Assembly: GCF_030247195.1 (NCBI RefSeq)
Contig: NC_080672.1
Coordinates: 376,564,166-376,628,165, forward strand
Direction: 5' to 3'
Source: Topomyia yanbarensis
Taxonomy: Eukaryota > Arthropoda > Insecta > Diptera > Culicidae
Length of the DNA stretch: 64,000 nucleotides
Made by a program: the position numbers and the translations under genes. Below the pieces are notes generated by a model. The model was not told the origin of the DNA. It ran no database searches and saw only the letters and a list, made by a program, of their open reading frames with translations. Below, piece after piece: positions 46,250-56,631 of the stretch (position 1 is the stretch's first letter; every line of letters begins with the position of its first letter).

Positions 46250-47601
46250 GGGGAGACTGAGGAGACTTGATCCCATTTTTTATTTTTCAGTCCAACTCCG
46301 TGGAATGATAAAAAAAAACTATGTATTTTTTTGTAGTTTTATATTGTTTCTAGGGATGACTGATAATCATAAAAAAATTACATGGCAATATTATACTGGA
46401 CATGAGCTATGAGCATTTCTGGAAAACAACAAAAAAATGGAAAATTCTTAGATTAGTGGAGACTCGATCCCTAATTTGGGGACACTTGATTCCTTTATGA
46501 AAACGTGTTTAAAAGAGCATGTAGGGTAATAAGTCTATTTTTGCCCTGTTTCTACTATCATCCTACCCATCTGAAGCCTTTGGTTAGAGCAGCGTCTGCC
46601 ATCTTTGCTCAACGCATTGACTCAAATGGTATTGCGATAATGGGGGTACTCGATTAGAGATTTTGCTGCGCTCAAACAGAAGATTTTCACCATTCTCAAG
46701 ACAATTTTGTTATTATATTGGCTCTTAATAAGAGGCAAATGACCTTAACGTTAAAACCTCTATAATCGAAATAAAAAAAAATGGACCTTAATAACATATC
46801 AAAGAAGCTGAAATAATAAAATTATTGTAGTAATAATGTGGTACCCTTCTTAATAGGGCAAAAACGGGTACATTACCCCATTCAATTTTATAAATGGATT
46901 GTAGTATTGATTAAATTGTTATGATTAGATATTGTTATTTTTGTTACTACATATTACGCATCTCTTACCTGATTTTTTTACGAATTCCCCAAATCTCCGT
47001 GCAATTATTTGAAAGCTGTCTTTATTATGGTTGAGGAACGTCAAATGTGGGATGAATGGTTGCTACGTATACTGTAGTAAACAATTACAGTTATGTTTTT
47101 GATATATTTTTATGACAACAATGACTTCAATTGTTGTGGTGTGAATTTGGTTATTTTCAGTTGTGTGTATGAAGTTTGGCGGAGGGGATCAAATCTCCAC
47201 GAATTTAAAGGGATCAAGTGAACCCATAGCATCTATTTCAGCAAACTTTAGTAAAAATATAGTTGAACAAAAGAATCAGCTCAATCATAACGTATTCATA
47301 TAATTGACATTCTCCTGTAATTCTGTATGCAAAAGTAGAGTATGTAGTCGGTGATTTTATCAATTTTATAAAAGTTTGAAAATTTGAAAAATAAATCTTC
47401 TTCACTTCTTCTGAGACTTTTTTAAATCGGTTAAAATTCGGTTACACAAAAGTCGAATTTCTTTTTTCTGTGTTAATGAACTTTATGTTTAGATAAAACT
47501 ACGCAACTTTATAGTATATTCGATTAATGTATTCTGATCCGCCTTTGAGTTACAATGATGGGATCAAGTCTCCCCGGGGATCAAGTCTCCTCAGTCTCCC
47601 C
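46250..47601. mobile_element. TIR transposon (non-autonomous), 1.35 kb, TA flanks
   Basis: The ends are GGGGAGACTGAGGAGACT, then TGATCCC, in exact inverted orientation, flanked by TA (46,248-46,249; 47,602-47,603). Degenerate internal copies of the end motif occur at about 46,456-46,490 (GGAGACTCGATCCC, GGGGACACTTGATTCC), 47,175-47,225 (GGGGATCAAATCTCC, GGGATCAAGTGA) and 47,560-47,575. There is no transposase frame. A SINE tail is inserted at 46,733. TA target choice suggests Tc1/mariner-type mobilisation. Confidence 0.85.
46733..46781 (+). mobile_element. 5'-truncated SINE (tail only)
   Basis: GAGGCAAATGACCTTAACGT, AAAACCTCTATAATCGAAAT and an A-tail match the last 50 bp of the SINE at 21,415-21,580. 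CTTAATAA on both sides (about 46,724 and about 46,787) looks like an 8-bp target duplication. Confidence 0.8.
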
Positions 47602-47603
47602 TA

Positions 47604-47861
47604 AGGGTTTTTTCCCTTTTCACAATGCTCACGCTTACATTACATTCACATTAAATCACGTTCATTTGTGCACATGGAACGGTGGTGCATCGATGTTTTC
47701 AAATGTGTGTAATGCGAGATACATGCGATGCACATTTAAATTTTTTGAAATGGTTCAAAATTTCGAGTGGGTAATTACCCACTCGATTATTTTCGAGTGG
47801 GTAGTACTACCCATACTACCTACGCTATCTGCCGGCCCTGGACAGTGCCCTGTTTAAAATA
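47604..47861. other. short unique segment with CGAGTGGGTA inverted words
   Basis: TTTCGAGTGGGTAATTACCC, ACTCGA and a repeat of CGAGTGGGTAGTACTACCC make a small hairpin cluster at about 47,764-47,813. A related CGAGTGGGTA lies at 46,211, beyond the transposon's other end. Confidence 0.5.
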
Positions 47862-48613
47862 CACTCAAGTTTTTTTTTACGCGGTTTTTTTTTGCGCGGT
47901 ATTTTTTTACGCGGTTTTTTTTACGCGGTTTTTTTTACGCGGATTTTGAAATTTACGCGGTTTTCATTTACGCGGATTTTGAAATTTACGCGGTTTTCAT
48001 TTACGCGGATTTTGAAATTTACGCGGTTTTCATTTACGCGGTTTTTGAAATTTACGCGGTTTTCATTTACGCGGATTTTGGAATTTACGCGGTATCCATC
48101 AATGAGGTTCCCTTTATCGCGGATTCTTAAATTTAAGTGGTCTTCATTTACGCGGATTTTGAAATTTACGCGGTTTTCATTTACGCGGATTTTGAAATTT
48201 ACGCGGTTTTCATTTACGCGGATTTTGAAATTTACGCGGTTTTCATTGACGCGGATTTTGAAATTTACGCGGTTTTCATTTACGCGGTTTTTGAAATTTA
48301 CGCGGTTTTCATTTACGCGGATTTTGGAATTTACGCGGTATCCATCAATGAGGTTCCCTTTATCGCGGATTCTTAAATTTAAGTGGTCTTCATTTACGCG
48401 GATTTTGAAATTTACGCGGTTTTCATTTGCGCGGATTTTGAAATTTACGCGGTTTTCATTTACGCGGATTTTGAAATTTACGCGGTTTTCATTTACGCGG
48501 ATTTTGAAATTTACGCGGTTTTCATTTACGCGGATTTTGAAATTTACGCGGTTTTCATTTACGCGGTTTTCATTTACGCGGCTCGTATCCCCCGCGTAAA
48601 AAAAACCTGAGTG
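47862..48613. mobile_element. MITE with ACGCGG minisatellite core, 752 bp
   Basis: The inverted ends CACTCAAGTTTTTTTTTACG and CACTCAGGTTTTTTTTACGC are flanked by TA. The interior is a 33-bp tandem unit, ACGCGGTTTTCATTT plus ACGCGGATTTTGAAATTT. A larger 246-bp repeat lies on top (7.5 units), marked by GGTATCCATCAATGAGG at 48,091 and 48,337. The 235-codon open frame (RILKFTRFSFT repeats) follows the repeat unit and is not a gene. A family member is at 62,724-63,626. Confidence 0.85.
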
Positions 48614-48694
48614 TACTGCAATTGCGCATGGAAAAATGTAGCAATTTCTTTGACATTTTATTGTCTCACATCGACAGAAAAGTTTTTGGCTGCA

Positions 48695-51036
48695 TGTTTC
48701 AAGAATAGATTATTTGAAGAATCGATAATTGAAAGAATCGATTATTTCAGGGATCGATTATTTCAAAAATTGATTATTTCAAGAATCGATTATTTGAAGC
48801 ATCGATTTTAAGATTCGATTTTTTCAAGAATCGATTATTTCAAAAATTGGTTTTTTGAAGCATCGATTATTTGAGGAATCGATCATATAAAGAATCGATT
48901 ATCTGAAGAATCGACTATATGCAGAATAATTTATTTCAAGGATTGATCATTTGAAAAATTTGATTATTCGAAGAATCGATTATATCAAGATGCTATTATT
49001 TCAGGAATAAAATATTTTAAAAATCGATTATATCAAATATCAATATTTCAAGAATCGATTATGTCAGCAATCTATTATTTCAAGAATCGATTACTTCAAG
49101 AATCGGTTATCTCAAGAATCGACCATTTGAAGAATTGATTATTTCAAGAAATGAGTACTTCAAGAATTGATTATTGGTCGATTTCTTCATCCTCGCTTAA
49201 CTTTTAAATCAGGTTTACCAGTACATTTAAACCTGGCTTAAGCGTTAAGCGAGGGTGAAGAAATCGGCCCTATATCAAGAAACGGAAGAATCGATAATTT
49301 GAAGAATCATTTATTTGAAAAATCGATTATCTCAAAAATCGATTATTCTAAAAGTAGATTGAAGAAACAATTATTTGAAGGATTGGTTATTCGAGGAATT
49401 GCTTATTTCTAGAATCTATTCTATTAAGAAACGATTATTTGAAGAATTCGAATATTTCAAGAATCGATTATTGATAATTTGAGAAACAGAATATTTGAAG
49501 AATCGATTATTTCGAGAATCGAATATTTTAGTAATCGATTATTTCAAGAATCAATTGGTCGAAGAATCGGTAATTTAAAGAACGACTATTTGCAGAATCG
49601 ATTATTTGAAGAATCAAATCTTTCAAGAATCGATTATTTGAAGAATCGATTATTTGAAGGAACTGTTTTTCCAAGAATCGAATATTTCAAGAATCGATTA
49701 TTTCCAGAACCGATTATTTCGAGTATAGATTATTTCACGAATCTATTCTTAAAATAATCGATATTTCAAAAGTCGATTACTTCAAGAATCGATTATTTCA
49801 AGAATCGATTATTTCAAGAATCAATTATTTCAAGAATCGATCATTTGAAGAATCAAGAAGAATCGAGAATTTCAAGATTTTCTAGGATCCAAAGAATCGA
49901 CTACATAATAAGTATTTTTCAAATAATGTAAAATCGAAAGAATCGATTATTTGAAGAATCGGTTGCCTCAAGATTCGATTTTTCCAAGAATCGACTATTT
50001 GAGAAATCGCTTATTTCAAGAATCAATTATTTGAAGAAGCGATTATTTGAAGGAGCGGTTTTTTTCAAGAATCGATTATTTCAAGAATCAATTATTCGAA
50101 GAATCGATCATTCAATTTGTATCATATGATTATTTGAAGAATCAAATGTTTCAAGAATCGATTATTTGAAGAATCGATCGTTTAAAGTATCATTTATTTG
50201 AAGAAGCGACTATTTGCAGAATCGATTATTTGAAGAATCAAATATTTCAAAAATCGATAACTTGAAGAATCGATTACTTGAAGGAACGTTTTTTCAAGAA
50301 TCGATTATTTCAAGAATCGATTATTTCAAGAACCAATTATTTCAAGAAAAGATTATTTCACGAATCGATTCTTGAAATAATCGATATTTCAAGAGTCGAT
50401 TATTTCAAGAATCGATTATTTCAACATTCAATTTAAAGAATCAATATTTTCAAGAAACGAAATTTCAAGATTTTCAAGGATCCAAAGAATCGATTTGAAA
50501 AATCGAAAGAATCGATTATTTGAAGAAACGGTTGTCTCAAGATTCGATTTTTCCAAGAATCGATGATTTGAGGTATCGCTTATTTCAAGAATCGATTATT
50601 TGAAGAATCAATTATTTGAAGAATCAATTATTTAAAGAATCGATTATTTGAAGTATCGATTATTGCAAAAATCGATTATTTCAAGGATCGATTATTTTTA
50701 GAATCAATTGTTTCAAGAAATTATTTTTTGAAGAATCGAAAGAATCGGTAATTTCAAGAATCGAGCATTTCAAGAATCGATTAATTAAAGAATCGATTAT
50801 TTGAAGACTCGATTGTCTAAGGAATCTATTATTTGAAGAATCGATTAATCGAAGAATCGATTAATTGGAGAATCGATTAATTGAAGAATCGATTATTCAA
50901 AGAACCGATTATATGAAGAATCGATTTATTTGAGGAATTGATTGTTTCAAGAATCGATTATTTGAGAAATCGATTGTTTTAAAAATCGATTATTTCAAGA
51001 ATCGATTATTTCACGAATCGATTACTTGAAGAATCT
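48695..51036. repeat. degenerate 16-bp satellite, 2.3 kb
   Basis: The unit is CAAGAATCGATTATTT or GAAGAATCGATTATTT, repeated well over 100 times with substitutions and small indels. The 8-bp palindrome AATCGATT is the best-kept part. The C/G difference (TTTCAAG or TTTGAAG) alternates without an obvious order. It is interrupted by a MITE at 49,175-49,270. It ends directly against the 3' end of the ORF1-only LINE at about 51,052. Confidence 0.92.
49175..49270. mobile_element. 96-bp MITE inside the satellite
   Basis: The ends TGGTCGATTTCTTCATCCTC and GGGCCGATTTCTTCACCCTC (read inward) continue into CGCTTAA and a short AT-rich loop. TAT flanks both sides (49,172-49,174; 49,271-49,273), a possible 3-bp duplication. 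Confidence 0.7.
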
Positions 51037-51051
51037 GTTTTTTCTTCTGAT

Positions 51052-52076
51052 TTTTTATCTGGCACGGCTCAATGCGTTATCATAACTGAGCCGCGGGTCT
51101 TTTATGATTTTTACAATATATAAAAATTTAAATTAACTTTTATGTGTCCATCGAGTCTAGTTGACGCAGCTTGCTGCTGCGTGTTGAGATTCTCTTCCTT
51201 GGCTGTGAAACATAGAGTGCGTTGTATGCCGCACCTTGGGGGTCATTCGGTCCGTCTTCTTTCACATTTTCATTCACGTCCATGTAGTCACCGGTACTGC
51301 ATTCATGATGCTCACGGTCGGATGTTCTTTAGAGTGGGACACGGTTATATGAAAAAAAAATAAAATTTTCCTCCGAGCAACTTTCTGGGTTCCATTTGGG
51401 TCCTAGAATGACTGCAAATTCTAGGCTCGATCGGTGAAACTATATTTTGGCGCCCATGGTTTAAAGAGTAGATGGGATTTTAAATGGGGAAATAAACTTT
51501 TACAAAATAATTCTTCCGAAGGTCGCCTTAAAAATAAGTCGATGTGTTATTTTTATAGGAAATTGTTCAAGGAAACAATGTTTTGCAGACCACGAAACGA
51601 TCTGATGCTTGTGGATCAATTTTCATAGCATCACTGCTGTTGGCGGTCGAATTAAATACAAAACTTTCAACTTTCTCTTACTATTTACAAAAAAATCCCT
51701 CATAACTCGTGTGAAGTGACCAAACAGTTCAGATCTAGATACAATAGGAGAAGGTCAAACCAAATTGCATATAATTGGACAGCCAAAAACAGCGGTGCTA
51801 GAAAAAAAATGAATATTTTATCAATCGTCAGAGCATCAATCGGTTTCTGCTTAACAACTTTTTCCACAAGTGTCAGATCGTTGCAGTTGTTCTAGGACTA
51901 ATATGGAACCAAATGCTCGGAGCAGGAATCTATTTTTTGTTCCACCCAAATGTTCTTGTTTGTTTCTTGTACTTACGGGTCTCTGTTGTAAATCATTCTT
52001 CAACGGTTTTTGATTCTTTGTTGGAGGTGTTGGTTGTTGGTTTGGAGATATTTGGTGTAATCGTTGTTACTTTGAT
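51052..52076 (-). mobile_element. ORF1-only LINE, copy 2: 3' portion (split by LINE element 2)
   Basis: Minus strand. The 3' UTR contains GAGCCGTGCCAGATAAAAA and a hairpin-like CGGCTCAGTTATGATAACGC, matching the 3' end of the 11-kb copy (GAGCCGTGTCAAATAAACG). Upstream lies the ORF1 C-terminus. ORF1 stops at 51,140, immediately before the 3' UTR, with no ORF2. The 5' portion continues at 58,277 beyond the inserted LINE. Confidence 0.75.
51140..52076 (-). pseudogene. ORF1 C-terminal part of ORF1-only LINE copy 2
   Basis: The frame at 51,993-52,076 reads KVTTITPNISKPTTNTSNKE and stops. Across the inserted LINE its in-phase upstream continuation at about 58,277-58,330 is Ser/Thr-rich (TSTATIGPSTTKSTAITNI). 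The C-terminal end near 51,140-51,310 reads YMDVNENVKEDGPNDPQGAA, later RKRISTRSSKLRQLDSMDT, then stop. It resembles the basic tail of the 11-kb copy (TSRKKVSACNKKLLA). Several stops lie between, so it is dead. Confidence 0.7.
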
Positions 52077-52139
52077 TTTTTTTTTTTTTAATTCATTTCG
52101 TTTATTTGATAGGCACAAATGCGTTAGCTTGGCGGTGCC

Positions 52140-52530
52140 AAATGCTTTTGTTTTTACATTTGGATATCTTAAAACTAGGAGGTTACAATGTTGAAATATT
52201 TTTTTTATACAAAGGAAAAGAAAGTTTACAGCTATCTTAAGACTAGAAATAAGATTCAATATACAAAAGAGGGCCAAAAGATTTTTTTATGAAAAAATTT
52301 AAAACAAGGGATTCACTTTGATATACAAGAGGGGGAGTAATAGTATTTTACGAAATATTTTACGGTTATCTTAAAGCTAACAATATAGTTTAGTACACAA
52401 AAGGGGGGAACAAATATTTATGAGAAATTTCACAGAAATCTTAAAACTAGGGATTCAATTCTATTTACAAGATGGAGGACAAGAGTTTCAATAAAGAGTA
52501 AAAATTATAGCTATCTTAAAACTAGGAATA
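52140..52530 (-). repeat. tandem repeats in the 3' UTR of LINE element 2
   Basis: Plus-strand phrases TATCTTAAAACTAGG or TATCTTAAGACTAGA recur at about 52,165, 52,232, 52,370, 52,436 and 52,512, with TATACAAAAGAGGG-type blocks between. The period is roughly 65-85 bp and degenerate. The 3' UTR of element 1 lacks them. Confidence 0.65.
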
Positions 52531-52944
52531 CAGAATACTAATTTGAATTTTTTAACTAAAACTTATGCTTGGTCAAGATATTCAAAGGGTGGCTTATTTC
52601 CGCATCAGTGTAGCAGCAGTTGTATCAAGGACAGGGGAGAGACAGGGAAAGAAGAGCAAAACTTGCAACTTTCGCTCGAACGGCGGGGGGGGGGGGGAGG
52701 GGGATCAGCGAATCAAATTTGCGCCTCAGTATAGTAAGTCGTCGAGTACCGGATTGGCGGATGGTATTCTTCGGACCCGCGGGGAATCCTTCAAAAGTCA
52801 TCGGACCTCGAGTCGCTCTCGCTTCAGTTTCCTTCTATGCAGGCGTAGTGGTAAGGGCGATGGCGGTTACATAGTGGCACTCTGGAGCTGATCGGTTCCA
52901 CAAGGCAGGAGGAAACTCTAAAAACGAGAAATAAAAGAGAGGGG

Positions 52945-55900
52945 CTAAATTGGGATATTTATCGTTTTTATGAAGGTATTAATAAGGGACATATAGGGGA
53001 AATCACGAGTTGCCAGCATATCTCGGACTGGTACATTGGGTGGTCTACCTCGGGCCCGAAGGGATTCCTTTAACTGAGACCTGGCGTCACAATACCCGGC
53101 GCACACCCAGACAACGTGTTCGATGTCGTGATAGCCCTCGTCACAAGCGCACAGACTACTCTCCGCAAGCCCAATACGCCGCAAATGCGCATCCATGGTG
53201 TAGTGATTGGACATAAGTCGGGACATTACACGAATAAAATCCCGACCCACATCCATCCTCCCGAACCAAGGCTTCGTTGATACCTTTGGGATAATCGAAT
53301 GTAGCCATCGTCCAAGTTCCCCATTGCTCCACGAGGTTTGCCAACTGTTGAGCGTCCTCTGACGACAAATACTAAAAAATTCGTTGAAGCAGACTGGTCT
53401 TTCGTATATGTCACCATTTAATGCGCCCGCCTTTGCTAATGAGTCGGCCTTTTCATTGCCCGGGATAGAACAATGAGAGGGGACCCAAACAAAGGTAATC
53501 TGATAAGATTTTTCAGATAACGTACACAAGGACTCCTGTATCTTCCCCAGAAAATACGGTAATTGCTTTTTAGGCTTCACCGCACGAAGAGCCTCGATAG
53601 AGCTGAGGCTGTCCGAAACGATGAAGTAGTGATCTGTGGGCAGAGTGTCGATGATCCCAAGGGTGTACTGAATTGCAGCTAACTCTGCGACGTAAACTGA
53701 AGCGGGATCATTGAGCTTGAATGAAGCGGTGATAGTATTGTTGAAGATACCGAAGCCAGTGGACCCATCGAGATTTGATCCGTCAGTGTAAAACATTTTG
53801 TCGCAGTCGACTTCTCGGAATTTATTATAAAATATATTGGGGATCACCTGCGGGCGTATATGGTCCGGAATTCCACGAATCTCTTCCTTCATGGATGTGT
53901 CGAAGAATACAGTAAAATCGGAAGTATCTAGGAAACGGACACGGTTGGGATTGTACGAAGAAGGATTGATGCTCTGTGCCATGTAGTCGAAGTACAAGGA
54001 CATAAAACGGGTTTGAGAATTAAGCTCGACGAGCCTCTCGAAGTTTTCAATTACCAACGGGTTCAGAATGTCGCATCGGATGAGCAATCGATATGAGAGT
54101 TCCCAAAATCGATTTTTTAGCGGAAGAACGCCCGCCAGCACTTCGAGACTCATCGTATGGGTCGAGTGCATGCAACCCAAGGCAATGCGCAAGCAACGAT
54201 ACTGGATTCTCTCCAGTTTGATGAAGTGTATGTTCGCAGCGGAGCGGAAACAGAAACACCCGTACTCCATCACCGACAATATCGTTGTTTGGTACAACCT
54301 GATCAGGTCTCCTGGGTGAGCACCCCACCATGTTCCAGTCATTGTTCGGAGAAAATTGATCCTTTGTTGGCATTTCTGTTTCAGATACCTAATGTGACAT
54401 CCCCAGGTACCTTTAGAGTCGAACCAGACCCCGAGATATTTAAATGTGAAAACCTGGTTGATCGTTGCACCCATTAATAAAAGCTGGAGTTGCGCCGGCT
54501 CACGCTTCCTAGAAAAAACAACCAACTCAGTTTTCTCCGTGGAGAACTCAATACCCAGCTGAAGAGCCCAAGCAGACAAATTGTCCAAGGTATTTTGTAA
54601 TGGTCCTTGCAAGTCGGCAGCTTTGGGCCCTGTAACAGAGACCACCCCGTCGTCTGCAAGTTGCCTTAGCGTGCATGAATTGGCAAGACAATCGTCAATG
54701 TCATTCACGTAAAAATTGTAGAGCAGGGGACTTAGACATGAGCCCTGGAGAAGACCCATGTAGCTAAATCGCGATGTTGTTAAATCGCCATGCGAAAAGT
54801 GCATGTGCTTTTCAGACAACAGGTTTAGCAAAAAGTTATTTAAAATTGGCGAAAGACCATGCTGGTGCAGCTTCTCTGACAGAATGTTGATAGAAACTGA
54901 GTCAAAAGCCCCCTTAATATCCAAGAAGACTGATGCCATCTGCTCTTTGTTAGCATAGGCCATTTGGATTTCTGTAGAAAGCAACGCAAGGCAATCGTTC
55001 GTCCCTTTGCCTTTGCGGAAGCCAAATTGTGTATCTGACAGTAAGCCATTTGCTTCAACCCAATTGTCGAGGCGAAACATGATCATTTTCTCGAACAACT
55101 TCCGAATACAGGACAGCATTGCAATCGGCCGATACGAGTTGTGGTCGGAGGCTGGTTTTCCTGGTTTTTGAATGGCGATGACCTTCACTTGCCTCCATTC
55201 ATAAGGGACAATGTTACCCTCAAGAAACTTGTTAAATAAATTCAACAGGCGCCTTTTTGCAGTGTCAGGCAGATTCTTCAGCAAGTTGAATTTGATTCTG
55301 TCTAACCCTGGGGCGTTATTGTTGCACGATAAGAGAGCAAGTGAGAACTCCACCATCGAAAACGGTGTTTCGTTCGCGGTATCGTGAGAAGACGCGGCGC
55401 GGTACGTTTTCTGTACCGGGACAGAGTCCGGACAGATCTTCTTGGCGAAAGCGAATATCCAACGGTTTGAATATTCCACGTTCTCGTTGGTACTATTATG
55501 ATTACGCATACGTCGAGCCGTACCCCAAAGAGTGCTCATCGCTGTTTCTCTCGTTAACCCGTCGACGAACCGGCGCCAATAACTGCGTTTTTTGGCTTTC
55601 ATTAGACTCTTCATTCGCCTTTCTAACGACGCGTACTGTTGATAGCTAGCGGGTAACCCGTCTTCCCGGAAGGCCTTATATGCAGTGGACTTTTCCGCGT
55701 ACAGCTCTGAGCACTCTTTATCCCACCACAGGGTGGGAGACCGTCCATGGGTATTCGCGCTGGGTACTGGTTTAGTCTGAGCTTGATTCGCACTGTCGAG
55801 AATCAAGCCAGCCAAAAACCTGTACTCTTCCTCCGGAGGAAGTTCTTGAGTGGATTCGATTTTAACGGATATCGCGGTCGCGTAACTCTTCCAATCAATG

Positions 55901-56631
55901 TTCCGTGTGAGGTCATATGAGACATTGATTGTTTCCGATGGTCTTGAACCGTTAGCAATTGAAATCACGATAGGTAAATGATCGCTACCGTGGGGATCAG
56001 GGATCACCTTCCACATGCAATCTAACTGTAGCGATGTCGAGCAAAGCGATAAATCCAACGCGCTTGCGCGTGCTGGTGGTGTAGGAATCCGCGTCATTTC
56101 TCCCGTGTTTAAGATGGTCATGTTGAAATTATCGCAAAGATCTTGGATTAATGTTGATCTATTATCATCATGAAGATAGCCCCATACCGTACCGTGCGAG
56201 TTAAAGTCTCCCAGAACTAGCCGCGGTGCCGGTAAGGATTCCGTGATATTACAAAGCGTTCGGTGCCCTACCGAGGCTCTAGGAGGAATGTAGATGGAAG
56301 CAATGCAAAGGTCTTTACCTTTGATTAAAACTTGACAAGCGACAATTTCAATGCCTGGTGTCGAAGGGAGGTTAATTCGGTTGAAAGAATAGCACTTTTT
56401 GATCCCCAAAAGTACTCCTCCATAGGGGTTTTCTCGATCCAGACGAATTATATTAAAGTCGTGGAAGTTGAGATTTATATCGGAAGTTAACCAAGTTTCA
56501 CATAATGCGAAAGCATCACATTTTAAACTATTTAGTAAAAATTTAAAGGAATCGATTTTCGGGAGGATACTTCTGCTGTTCCACTGTAGAACAGTGATCG
56601 AATCGGTGACCTCGTTCGATGACTTAGCCAT
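52945..56631 (-). CDS. LINE element 2 ORF2: endonuclease / RT / RNase H, 1,228 aa
   Basis: It has the same organisation as element 1. The start is ATG at 56,631 within ATGGCTAA, overlapping the ORF1 stop. Endonuclease motifs: LQWNSRSI, CETWL, LGDFNSHG, SALDLSL, GSDHLPIV (residue about 214). RT: FLDIKGAFDS, GLLQGSCLSPLLYNFYVND, LADDGV (about 657). RNase H: FYTDGS (about 947), AELAA, SDSLS, GNEKADSLAK. C-terminal zinc motif: CACDEGYHDIEHVVWVC. Two RT substitutions stand out against element 1: GLPQGS has become GLLQGS, and IPKPGKP has become IQKPGKP. The frame is fully open, but RT activity may be reduced. Confidence 0.95.
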   Translation of the reverse strand: MAKSSNEVTDSITVLQWNSRSILPKIDSFKFLLNSLKCDAFALCETWLTSDINLNFHDFNIIRLDRENPYGGVLLGIKKCYSFNRINLPSTPGIEIVACQVLIKGKDLCIASIYIPPRASVGHRTLCNITESLPAPRLVLGDFNSHGTVWGYLHDDNRSTLIQDLCDNFNMTILNTGEMTRIPTPPARASALDLSLCSTSLQLDCMWKVIPDPHGSDHLPIVISIANGSRPSETINVSYDLTRNIDWKSYATAISVKIESTQELPPEEEYRFLAGLILDSANQAQTKPVPSANTHGRSPTLWWDKECSELYAEKSTAYKAFREDGLPASYQQYASLERRMKSLMKAKKRSYWRRFVDGLTRETAMSTLWGTARRMRNHNSTNENVEYSNRWIFAFAKKICPDSVPVQKTYRAASSHDTANETPFSMVEFSLALLSCNNNAPGLDRIKFNLLKNLPDTAKRRLLNLFNKFLEGNIVPYEWRQVKVIAIQKPGKPASDHNSYRPIAMLSCIRKLFEKMIMFRLDNWVEANGLLSDTQFGFRKGKGTNDCLALLSTEIQMAYANKEQMASVFLDIKGAFDSVSINILSEKLHQHGLSPILNNFLLNLLSEKHMHFSHGDLTTSRFSYMGLLQGSCLSPLLYNFYVNDIDDCLANSCTLRQLADDGVVSVTGPKAADLQGPLQNTLDNLSAWALQLGIEFSTEKTELVVFSRKREPAQLQLLLMGATINQVFTFKYLGVWFDSKGTWGCHIRYLKQKCQQRINFLRTMTGTWWGAHPGDLIRLYQTTILSVMEYGCFCFRSAANIHFIKLERIQYRCLRIALGCMHSTHTMSLEVLAGVLPLKNRFWELSYRLLIRCDILNPLVIENFERLVELNSQTRFMSLYFDYMAQSINPSSYNPNRVRFLDTSDFTVFFDTSMKEEIRGIPDHIRPQVIPNIFYNKFREVDCDKMFYTDGSNLDGSTGFGIFNNTITASFKLNDPASVYVAELAAIQYTLGIIDTLPTDHYFIVSDSLSSIEALRAVKPKKQLPYFLGKIQESLCTLSEKSYQITFVWVPSHCSIPGNEKADSLAKAGALNGDIYERPVCFNEFFSICRQRTLNSWQTSWSNGELGRWLHSIIPKVSTKPWFGRMDVGRDFIRVMSRLMSNHYTMDAHLRRIGLAESSLCACDEGYHDIEHVVWVCAGYCDARSQLKESLRARGRPPNVPVRDMLATRDFPYMSLINTFIKTINIPI

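Noticed and set aside
46184..47850. hAT transposon enclosing the 46.25-47.60 kb element
   Set aside because: CAGTGCCAGGGGCGG and its partner near 47,840 align poorly and no 8-bp duplication was found.
47892..48599. 235-codon open frame of RILKFTRFSFT repeats
   Set aside because: It follows the 33-bp minisatellite unit; overlapping frames are open for the same reason. It is not a gene.
48695..51036. CRISPR-like array
   Set aside because: The repeats are contiguous, degenerate and lack spacers, and the window is eukaryotic. It is a satellite.
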